DNA of 37,455 nucleotides. Origin: Dehalococcoidales bacterium (GTDB lineage Bacteria; Chloroflexota; Dehalococcoidia; Dehalococcoidales; UBA2162). Shown here piece by piece: positions 31,722 through 37,455 of this stretch (the first letter of the stretch is position 1; every line of letters starts with the position of its first letter). The notes beneath the pieces are model-generated. The model was not told the origin of the DNA and searched no databases. It saw only the letters and a program-made list of their open reading frames with translations. The DNA is taken from the NCBI GenBank assembly GCA_030698765.1, contig JAUYMF010000026.1, positions 1-37,455 of the forward strand, in the 5' to 3' direction. Both the position numbers and the translations under genes were made by a program.

Positions 31722-32663
31722 TCAGGGGGTTGACGCACCCAGACTCATAATAGCGTCAACATCACCGATATTCAGGGTATTAACTTCCTTACTTATTCGT
31801 TTAACCAGACCGCTGAGCACCTTGCCCGCCCCAATCTCAATGAAGGTGGTAACGCCATCAGCTATCATATATTCTATAGAGCGTTGCCATTGCACCCCTT
31901 GACACAGCTGGTTCAGGAGCTCTTCTTTTATCTGCTCGGCGCTGGTCAGTGGTTGAGCAGTGACGTTAGCGACAATCGGCACATCGGGGTCCCGGAAGTC
32001 AAGACCGGCGATGGTCTCCGCCATCTCGTCCACGGCCGGCTGCATCAGTGGCGTATGAAAGGCGCCACTTACCGGTAAAGGGATGACGCGGCTGGCTCCT
32101 CTGGCTTTGGCTAAATCGGCAGCCCTGGGCAGGTTCTCTACCGCTCCGCTGATTACCATCTGTCCCGGGCAGTTAAAATTGGCGATATGGGTGCCAGTCT
32201 CCTGACACACTTCAGCCAGCGAGGCCTCATCAAGCCCGATGACGGCGACCATACCCCCCGGTCTCTTCAGACCGGCTTGATGCATCAGCCGTCCTCTCTC
32301 TCGCGCCAGAAAAATGGCAGTGGTAAAATCAATGACACCGGCCGCGGCCAGTGCCGTGTACTCACCCAGGCTGTGACCGGCAACAAAGGACGGCGGTGTT
32401 ATACCGCCACCAGCCATGTTGCGGATGGTATTTAAGCAGGCCAGGCTAACCGTCACCAGTGCCGGCTGGGTATTGATGGTCAGGCGGAGGTCATCGTCCG
32501 GCCCCTCAAAACACAAACGGGATATAGGAAAGCCCAGAACCTCATCAGCCTGCTGAAAGATAACCCTGGCTGAAGCGAAGCTATCATAAAGGTCACGCCC
32601 CATGCCTACCCATTGAGAACCCTGACCGGGAAAGACATAGGCTACCTTCAACATCTCAGTCAC
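31722..32663 (-). CDS. fabD: Malonyl-CoA:ACP transacylase
   Basis: The 313-aa protein has FPGQGSQWVGMG near the N-terminus, the active-site Ser in GHSLGEYTALAAAG, the Arg-containing RGRLMHQAG and the catalytic His in SGAFHTPLM. It loads malonate onto ACP. GTG 32663 has GAGGA upstream; ATG 32654 is an alternative start. The start overlaps the end of the small ORF at 32656-32769, so translation may be coupled. fabH and plsX, which often sit between rpmF and fabD, are absent here. Confidence 0.95.
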   Translation of the reverse strand: MTEMLKVAYVFPGQGSQWVGMGRDLYDSFASARVIFQQADEVLGFPISRLCFEGPDDDLRLTINTQPALVTVSLACLNTIRNMAGGGITPPSFVAGHSLGEYTALAAAGVIDFTTAIFLARERGRLMHQAGLKRPGGMVAVIGLDEASLAEVCQETGTHIANFNCPGQMVISGAVENLPRAADLAKARGASRVIPLPVSGAFHTPLMQPAVDEMAETIAGLDFRDPDVPIVANVTAQPLTSAEQIKEELLNQLCQGVQWQRSIEYMIADGVTTFIEIGAGKVLSGLVKRISKEVNTLNIGDVDAIMSLGASTP

Positions 32664-32769
32664 TACCAGTCCTCGCCGTCAGACTTTCAGGAGCGGTACC
32701 CGTTATTTCAGCTATGGTTTCTTTCAATAAACCCGAAGTCCCGCAGATAGCAGCGTTTAGCCGGTTCAA
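32656..32769 (-). CDS. Possible 37-aa small protein between rpmF and fabD
   Basis: A TTG-initiated frame with AAGGA three nt upstream encodes LNAAICGTSGLLKETIAEI, then TGTAPESLTARTGSD. It lies directly after the rpmF stop codon (and in the same frame) and ends inside the fabD start region. The peptide has a helix-like amphipathic middle, but I do not recognise it. It could be a small gene, a translational coupler, or chance. Confidence 0.3.
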   Translation of the reverse strand: MNRLNAAICGTSGLLKETIAEITGTAPESLTARTGSD

Positions 32770-32775
32770 AGTTCC

Positions 32776-32976
32776 TTAACCGGGCTTCTTTCCCGCGGTC
32801 TTAATCTCGATGACTTCCCTGCCATCATAAGTACCGCAGACGGGGCAGACATGATGAGACAGCCTGGGGCTGTGACATTGAGGGCAGGAAGTCAGGGAAG
32901 GAGGAGATAGTTTGAGATGGCCACGCCTTTCGCCCTGGCGTGCCTTGGCGTATTTTCGTTTCGGCAGAGCACCCAT
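32776..32976 (-). CDS. rpmF: 50S ribosomal protein L32
   Basis: The 66-aa protein has the L32 start MGALPKRKYAKARQGERRGHLKL and a zinc-ribbon pair CPQC and CPVCG with YDGREVIEI at the end. It keeps all four Cys, so it is the zinc-binding form. It follows yceD by 2 bp, the usual yceD-rpmF-fab order. Confidence 0.95.
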   Translation of the reverse strand: MGALPKRKYAKARQGERRGHLKLSPPSLTSCPQCHSPRLSHHVCPVCGTYDGREVIEIKTAGKKPG

Positions 32977-32978
32977 AG

Positions 32979-33530
32979 TTAATTAGTTCCTTTCTGTTTC
33001 ATTACTGAAGATTGCTGGTTAGCCATTACCAGTTCCCTGAGCTTGGACCAGCGTGGGTCAATCACCTGTGCCGGACAGTCGCAATCTGCCTGATTCAGAT
33101 TACGACCACATACGGGGCATAAACCGGCGCAATCAGTCCGGCAGAGGGGTTTCATCGGGGTAGCCAGTAGCGCATACTGGCGTATCGCCTCGGTTAAATC
33201 AAGGATGTTATGCTCATCAATAGTGAAGCACTCGGGTTCATCAGGTAAAGATATTGAGTTGCCGGTAATGATATCTATGGTCGGAAAATATTCCTCTTCG
33301 ATATCCAAAGTAAGGGGGTACCGGAATAGACTGAGACAGCGACTGCAGGTCAGCTCAATCCTGGCGTGTAGTGTACCCTTAGCCATGATACCCCGGTCAG
33401 TACGCATCAGCCTGATTTCACCGTGAACCAGACTGCTATCCCCGCCGATATCCATTACCTCACTCATCTGGTAACTTCGCGTTGTACCTATCTCGGCTTT
33501 AAGTTGCTGGGATACATTCACCTGTGTCAT
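32979..33530 (-). CDS. yceD: YceD/DUF177 family protein
   Basis: The 183-aa protein has the DUF177 core: GTLHARIELTCSRCLSLFRYPLTLDIEEEYFP and, near the C-terminus, TPMKPLCRTDCAGLCPVCGRNLNQADCDC. These proteins are encoded with rpmF and linked to 23S rRNA processing or ribosome assembly. The Cys motifs suggest zinc binding. GAGG and AAAGG lie close to the ATG. First gene of the rpmF-fabD-fabG operon. Confidence 0.88.
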   Translation of the reverse strand: MTQVNVSQQLKAEIGTTRSYQMSEVMDIGGDSSLVHGEIRLMRTDRGIMAKGTLHARIELTCSRCLSLFRYPLTLDIEEEYFPTIDIITGNSISLPDEPECFTIDEHNILDLTEAIRQYALLATPMKPLCRTDCAGLCPVCGRNLNQADCDCPAQVIDPRWSKLRELVMANQQSSVMKQKGTN

Positions 33531-33560
33531 GTTACCTTTACCTCATTTGGTTACTGACTT

Positions 33561-33590
33561 ATTATAAGTCGTGCCGCCTGTTGGCGTCAA
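33561..33590 (-). promoter_or_regulatory. Promoter of the yceD-rpmF-fabD-fabG operon
   Basis: On the minus strand TTGACG (33590-33585) and a perfect TATAAT (33566-33561) have an 18-bp spacer. The transcript would begin near 33554, about 24 nt before the yceD ATG. Confidence 0.65.
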
Positions 33591-33647
33591 TTAGCCCTTT
33601 TATCGTAGTACTCTATACAGTTTTGGTTGGTGATATCATTGAACTCA

Positions 33648-33677
33648 TTGAAAAGAGAGGGGTCTTTCCGCTATAAT
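33648..33677 (+). promoter_or_regulatory. Promoter of tRNA-His
   Basis: TTGAAA (33648-33653) and a perfect TATAAT (33672-33677) have an 18-bp spacer. The start would be near 33684, about 26 nt before the mature tRNA. It is divergent from the yceD promoter. Confidence 0.55.
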
Positions 33678-33709
33678 AGGCACTGCCACCAAAGCCAAGC
33701 CCTTCCCAT

Positions 33710-33787
33710 GGTGAGTGTAGCCCAGTGGTCTAAGGCGCCAGGTTGTGGCCCTGGAGATCGAGGGTTCAAATCCCTCCACTCACCCCA
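33710..33787 (+). tRNA. tRNA-His (anticodon GTG)
   Basis: The acceptor stem GTGAGTG/CACTCAC is perfect. The anticodon stem CCAGG/CCTGG closes the loop TTGTGGC with anticodon GTG. The T-arm GAGGG-TTCAAAT-CCCTC is perfect. A G at -1 (33710) faces C73, the tRNA-His identity pair, and CCA (33785-33787) is encoded in the DNA. Confidence 0.95.
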
Positions 33788-34112
33788 TCTCTACCCCACG
33801 GAAGATTCAGCGCGCCTGTAGCCCGGCATACCGGATGAAGTCTCCAGGGACGTCCCCTGTTCCATTGTTGAATCACCGTCCCATTCTTGCTCTCTTTATA
33901 ACGTTTTTGTCACTTTTTTGTAATCTATAAAAGGATTCCCGTTCAAAACTTGACAAAATATGTTACTGAATGTTTTAATTTAGATTCATTAAAGTGGGGT
34001 AATGTTTTTTCAAAAGCAAAACCTCCACATTCAATATTTACGCAAGCAGGAGAGTCCCGTCATGAAATAATTAACATTGCAGCAGAAGCATTATCATTTT
34101 GGAGGAAGAATA
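33788..34112. other. 325-bp AT-rich intergenic region and leader
   Basis: No gene is seen. It contains the promoter at 33950-33979 and a leader of about 125 nt for the binding-protein gene. The stretch 33895-34030 is distinctly AT-rich compared with its neighbours. Confidence 0.4.
33950..33979 (+). promoter_or_regulatory. Promoter of the solute-binding protein gene
   Basis: A perfect TTGACA (33950-33955) and TTTAAT (33974-33979) have an 18-bp spacer, in an AT-rich setting. Predicted start is near 33986. Confidence 0.5.
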
Positions 34113-35807
34113 ATGAGAAGGAAGCTAAGCTGGTTGGTGGTAAGCTGCCTGATGGTACTATCACTATTGCTGGCGTCCTGCGCCCCGGCAACACCGGTGA
34201 CGCCAACCACACCGACGACACCCACTGCCCCGACGACGCCTACCACGCCAACAACACCGACCACCCCCACTACGCCCACCGGACCGGAGATGGTACAGGA
34301 CTCGCTGGGAAGAATGGTGGAGAAGCCGAAATACGGGGGGGTGTATACAGTTGTCCCGACGAGTGAGCCAAGAGGCTTTGACCCGGCTATCGTTCACCCG
34401 TCCAGTTTGACTACCCTGGTACAAACCCACGAGAATCTGGTAGGTACGGACTGGATAAAGGGACCAACCGGCACCAATAATGTTGGTTTCGACTTCAGTC
34501 CGTTCCCTCTGACTTTCAAGACAGGTACCGTGGCGGAGAGCTGGGAGATACCCGATGAAACCACTATTATCTACCACATCCGCAAAGGGGTCCATTTTGC
34601 TCTTGACCCGAACAGCGCAGCCAGCCGACTGGTCAACGGGAGAGAACTGGATGCTAATGACGTGGTCTACTCTATATCCCGCAACTTCTTTGAAGAGATA
34701 CCCAAGTCCTTCCACCGCTCTCGGTGGTTGCCGGAAGAGTGGCCGTTATCGGTAACGGCGCCGGACAAGTGGACGGTTGTAGTTAAGACCAACCAGGGAT
34801 TCCTGGACTCGGTCTTACTGTCAACTGCGGACTGGACGGCACTGATTCCTCACGAAACTGTCGAGAAATACGGAAACCTGAACGACTGGAGGAATTCTGT
34901 GGGCACCGGAGCATTTATGCTGACAGACTATGTTCCCGGTAGCAGTGCTACCTTCGTCAGGAACCCCAACTACTGGCAGATGGACCCCTTTCACTCACAG
35001 AACCAGCTGCCTTATCTGGACGGGGTCAAATACCTGAATATCAAGGATATGTCTACCATTCTGGCTGGTCTACGCACAGGTAAGATTGATAGTCTCTATC
35101 AAAAACTGATGATTCCCCAGGATGACGTTGAAAGCTTAAAGAAAACTAATCCCGAGATGAAGTTCCGCCAGGTACTCCAAAACCCGAGTGCTCTCCATTT
35201 TATCATGAACAACCCGGCCCTGCCCTGGTCTGATATCATGGTACGGCGGGCGTTGCAGATAGCGATTGACAGAGAGGCAATAGCCCGGGATTACTACCAG
35301 GGTGATGCCATGATACACGCCGGGCCAATAGCACCCCATGCTGAGTACATGCCGATGTATACGTCCCTTGAGGAGTTACCCGGGGATGTTCAGGAACTTT
35401 TTACCTATAATCCGGAGAAGGCCAAGCAGATGCTGGCTGAGGCCGGTTACCCCAATGGCTTCAAGATGAAAGTAACCACCTCAGACCAATATGATATCGA
35501 CCTGCTGGCCGTCGTCAAATTCTACTGGGAGCAAATTGGCGTTGACGTGGAAATTGATATTAAAGAGAGGGCCGTTTTTACCTCAATGACGCAGGGCAGG
35601 ACAGTCATGGAGGCAGGCTGGACTACCAGCGACGCTGACGGGCCTTACGCCTTTCACATGTGGACACCGGAAGACCCGTCCAGCTATGGCCAGATTGTTG
35701 ACCAGCATAATTATGAGGTTCGCGAAGAAATGATGAAAAACTACATGCGTAATGAGGAGGCAATCTGGCCGCTCATGAAGGATTTCTACGTCTACGCCCT
35801 GGAATAG
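34113..35807 (+). CDS. ABC transporter solute-binding lipoprotein, family 5, ended by an in-frame TAG
   Basis: This frame gives 564 aa. It has a signal peptide with lipobox LLASC (Cys23), a Thr-Pro repeat linker (TTPTTP, about 30-60), then the SBP_bac_5 fold: YGGVYTVVPTSEPRGFDP, VAESWEIPDETTIIYHIRKGVHF, VVYSISR, LTDYVPGSSATFVRNPNYW and RRALQIAIDREAIARDYYQG. Family members bind oligopeptides or similar solutes. The last 50 or so residues of the family are not in this frame but follow in phase after TAG (35805-35807). ATG 34113 has GGAGGAAG upstream. No permease or ATPase gene is nearby, so it is an orphan. Confidence 0.88.
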   Translation: MRRKLSWLVVSCLMVLSLLLASCAPATPVTPTTPTTPTAPTTPTTPTTPTTPTTPTGPEMVQDSLGRMVEKPKYGGVYTVVPTSEPRGFDPAIVHPSSLTTLVQTHENLVGTDWIKGPTGTNNVGFDFSPFPLTFKTGTVAESWEIPDETTIIYHIRKGVHFALDPNSAASRLVNGRELDANDVVYSISRNFFEEIPKSFHRSRWLPEEWPLSVTAPDKWTVVVKTNQGFLDSVLLSTADWTALIPHETVEKYGNLNDWRNSVGTGAFMLTDYVPGSSATFVRNPNYWQMDPFHSQNQLPYLDGVKYLNIKDMSTILAGLRTGKIDSLYQKLMIPQDDVESLKKTNPEMKFRQVLQNPSALHFIMNNPALPWSDIMVRRALQIAIDREAIARDYYQGDAMIHAGPIAPHAEYMPMYTSLEELPGDVQELFTYNPEKAKQMLAEAGYPNGFKMKVTTSDQYDIDLLAVVKFYWEQIGVDVEIDIKERAVFTSMTQGRTVMEAGWTTSDADGPYAFHMWTPEDPSSYGQIVDQHNYEVREEMMKNYMRNEEAIWPLMKDFYVYALE

Positions 35808-35966
35808 TCCTGGCAAATAATCATGCCGGCACCATACATGTATATCCCCTACCAACCGTGGCTGAAGGGCTATAATGGAGAATCTGTCACCGGTTATGGT
35901 GAGTATCTGGGGCAAAGCTATTACCTCTGGATTGATAAGGACCTGAAGAAATCACTGGGGTACTAG
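35808..35966 (+). pseudogene. In-phase continuation of the solute-binding protein beyond the TAG codon
   Basis: In the same frame as 34113-35807, the 52 codons after TAG read SWQIIMPAPYMYIPYQPWLKG... and end in YYLWIDKDLKKSLGY before a second TAG (35964-35966). This is the expected C-terminal end of a family-5 binding protein. Restoring CAG at 35805 would give one 617-aa protein. So the gene has a nonsense change, is read through, or contains a sequence error. Confidence 0.75.
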
Positions 35967-36000
35967 AGAGCAGAAACTTTGTTGAAATAATAGATCTGAA

Positions 36001-36030
36001 AGGGGGCAGAGCGTAACCGCTCTGCCCCCT
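36001..36030 (+). terminator. Stem-loop after the solute-binding protein gene
   Basis: AGGGGGCAGAGCG pairs perfectly with CGCTCTGCCCCCT (13 bp) around a TAAC loop. There is no T-run after it (CACTATATTG), so it may be a terminator of weaker type or a transcript-stabilising hairpin. Its position 34 bp after the second TAG fits an end of transcript for the full-length frame. Confidence 0.65.
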
Positions 36031-36082
36031 CACTATATTGACAAACCGGAGACTATCTCTACAAACTGGTGATTGCAAGAGA

Positions 36083-36112
36083 TTGACCCCTTCCTATGAT
36101 TTAAGTTAATAT
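36083..36112 (+). promoter_or_regulatory. Promoter of the YeiH-type gene
   Basis: TTGACC (36083-36088) and TAATAT (36107-36112) have an 18-bp spacer. Predicted start is about 36119, only 3 nt before the GTG at 36122, so the mRNA may be leaderless. Confidence 0.45.
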
Positions 36113-36121
36113 TGCCCAAGA

Positions 36122-37219
36122 GTGAAAAAGCACTACAGAGAAAAGGCGATTAACGGCATAAGCTGGCCAAATCGGGTTAGTAGTCTTGCTCCAGGTCTTC
36201 TGGTCACTCTGGCCTTCGCTGTCGTCTCCTTCATTACCTGGTGGTTTCTTAAAGATACGTGGCTTAAATTCAGTGCTTTATTATGGGCTTTTGTCTATTC
36301 CATAATATTAGTCAATCTCAGGCCGGCGTTATTCGAGGGTAAGTTAAAGGCAGGAATAGAGTTTTCTTCGACTAAACTACTCTGCTGGTCTATTGCGCTG
36401 CTGGGTCTGACCATTAGTGCCTCGGTATGGGTCAAACTGGGAGGAATTGGATTAGCCATGGTGCTGATCAATCTGGCTCTGGTATTTACATTTGGAGTCG
36501 TCTTCTGCAAATACGTTCTGAAACTGGATAACGTGTTGTCACTCTTGATTTCGGTGGGGACGAGTATTTGTGGAGCCTCGGCAATTGCGGCGGTTGGTCC
36601 CGCACTCAAAGCGAAGGCGGAGCATATGGGTCTATCGGTGGCCGTCATCACCCTCTTCGGATTGTTAGCCATGTTTCTCTATCCCCTGCTGTTCGCCGGA
36701 CCCCTGATAGATTGGCTTGCCAATGACAACCTCGCTTATGGCATGTGGGTCGGAACCGGCATTCATGAGACTGCCCAGGTAATAGCGGCGTCAAGTCAGG
36801 TGGATAATGCGCTTTCGATTGCCAGTTCCGCCAAGTTCATCCGCATATTCTCGATAGGCCCAATGGTATTCATCAGTCAGTTCCTGCTTCGTCGTTTCAG
36901 CAGAATGAGTGAATCCGGGCGGACAAGAATGGCAGTTCCCTGGTTCGCTCTTTTCTTTATCCTTTTCAGTGTGATCCATCTCGGGTTGGAATCTCTACCC
37001 ATCCGGTCCCAATGGCTCTACTTTAATTCTACCTACCTATCACCGGCTATTACTTTTCTATTGTCCTGGTCCTTTGCCGCTATAGGTTTGAAAGTAAAAA
37101 TCTCTTCCATTCGAGTGGTCGGGTTAAAAGCCTTCCTGGGAGGAATGGGAATAGCTGTCTTCGCAGGGGTTATTTCCTTGCTTCTGGTCAGGTTCCTGTG
37201 GTTGCCTCTTAGCTCCTAG
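36122..37219 (+). CDS. YeiH/UPF0324 family membrane protein (putative sulfate exporter family)
   Basis: The 365-aa protein has about ten hydrophobic segments over its length and the family motifs SVGTSICGASAIAAVGP (about 142-158) and GMWVGTGIHETAQVIAAS (about 207-224). The YeiH family is predicted to export sulfonates or sulfate, but direct evidence is thin. The start is GTG 36122; no good Shine-Dalgarno precedes it, in keeping with the close promoter. Single gene, followed by tRNA-Arg. Confidence 0.88.
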   Translation: MKKHYREKAINGISWPNRVSSLAPGLLVTLAFAVVSFITWWFLKDTWLKFSALLWAFVYSIILVNLRPALFEGKLKAGIEFSSTKLLCWSIALLGLTISASVWVKLGGIGLAMVLINLALVFTFGVVFCKYVLKLDNVLSLLISVGTSICGASAIAAVGPALKAKAEHMGLSVAVITLFGLLAMFLYPLLFAGPLIDWLANDNLAYGMWVGTGIHETAQVIAASSQVDNALSIASSAKFIRIFSIGPMVFISQFLLRRFSRMSESGRTRMAVPWFALFFILFSVIHLGLESLPIRSQWLYFNSTYLSPAITFLLSWSFAAIGLKVKISSIRVVGLKAFLGGMGIAVFAGVISLLLVRFLWLPLSS

Positions 37220-37275
37220 ATTAAGAGTTTAGATGTCCCTTTCCTCAAACTATATCACTTCCAGTGCGCGAGTCA

Positions 37276-37307
37276 TTGACAGGGCTGTCCCCATCCTGTG
37301 TTATAAT
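37276..37307 (+). promoter_or_regulatory. Promoter of tRNA-Arg
   Basis: A perfect TTGACA (37276-37281) lies upstream of a perfect TATAAT (37302-37307), but the spacer is 20 bp, longer than usual. A shifted TGTTAT (37299-37304) would give 17 bp. It lies 14 nt before the tRNA. Confidence 0.45.
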
Positions 37308-37320
37308 TAAACGTCAAGGG

Positions 37321-37393
37321 GCGCCTGTAGCTCAGTGGATAGAGCATCGGTCTTCGGAACCGGGGGTCGTGGGTTCGAATCCCTCCAGGCGCG
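37321..37393 (+). tRNA. tRNA-Arg (anticodon TCG)
   Basis: The acceptor stem GCGCCTG/CAGGCGC is perfect, and the D-stem is GCTC/GAGC. The anticodon stem TCGGT/ACCGG closes loop CTTCGGA with anticodon TCG (reads CGA). The T-loop is TTCGAAT with one T-T mismatch in its stem. The discriminator is G, and CCA is not encoded, unlike the tRNA-His gene. Confidence 0.93.
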
Positions 37394-37455
37394 CTGGTTC
37401 GTGAAAACTCAGTCGGCAGAAAATAGCGGGCAATAATCCAAAATAAAAATGCCAG

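Noticed and set aside
34180-34290. Thr-Pro codon repeats in the binding protein (and similar ones near 12200-12270)
   Set aside because: They are linkers after a lipobox or membrane helix, a usual feature of exported proteins of this kind, not a separate element.
35805-35807. TAG in the binding protein as a pyrrolysine codon
   Set aside because: Family-5 binding proteins have no known pyrrolysine site, no pyl genes are in the window, and rpsU, the ECF sigma gene and the HdrCB gene all end in TAG. A CAG-to-TAG change is simpler.

Overview
The window (about 37 kb, moderately GC-rich) looks like a chromosomal segment of an anaerobic bacterium, most plausibly a member of the Chloroflexota (Dehalococcoidia-like). 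This is inferred from gene content, not from a marker-gene comparison: heterodisulfide-reductase (Hdr) type redox genes, a FrhB/MvhD/Ior set, Pro/Thr-rich lipoproteins, and dispersed repeats ending in GTCATTGCGAG or GTCATTCC. No phage, transposase or CRISPR array was seen.

Region 1 (1-3700) starts with short palindromic repeats. It then holds a cupredoxin lipoprotein, a NarL-type histidine kinase that has lost its phospho-acceptor His, an intact GAF histidine kinase, and a single-domain response regulator. Region 2 (3740-6622) is a compact cold-shock/RNA-handling cluster: a CxxC zinc-ribbon protein whose start region lies in a 10-bp hairpin, ribosomal protein S21, two RRM proteins (one Gly-rich) and a RhlE-like DEAD-box helicase. 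Region 3 (6792-10316, minus) holds a strong promoter, peptide chain release factor 3, and a nicotinate phosphoribosyltransferase broken by a 1-nt frameshift in a homopolymer.

Region 4 (10408-13242, minus) is an ECF sigma factor, a membrane zf-HC2 anti-sigma factor and a lipoprotein homologous to the anti-sigma sensor region. A small zincin and a second copy of the long repeat follow. Region 5 (14199-26743) is the redox core. On the plus strand are a flavoredoxin-like protein, an HdrCB-type fusion and a 1038-aa tandem HdrA, ending at a strong terminator. Convergent to it on the minus strand are an FrhB-like protein, IorA and IorB, then (from its own promoter) MvhD fused to a helix-turn-helix, an HdrA/GltD hybrid and an HdrA C-terminal half. 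Together these suggest oxidation of aryl-2-oxoacids to ferredoxin, coupled to flavin-based electron transfer through Hdr-like modules. No hydrogenase large subunit is present here.

Region 6 (27177-28923, minus) is a pair of cyclase-family paralogues that lack the family metal ligands. Region 7 (29015-33590) holds an Smr protein and two minus-strand operons, nusB-acpP-HAD and yceD-rpmF-(small ORF)-fabD-fabG, each with a recognisable promoter. Region 8 (33648-37455) has tRNA-His, an orphan family-5 solute-binding lipoprotein cut by an in-frame TAG, a YeiH-type membrane protein and tRNA-Arg.

The observations most worth following are the start-sequestering hairpin of the cold-shock cluster, the pseudokinase next to its intact relative, the split HdrA around a GltD module, the MvhD-HTH fusion, the degenerate cyclases and the TAG-interrupted binding protein.
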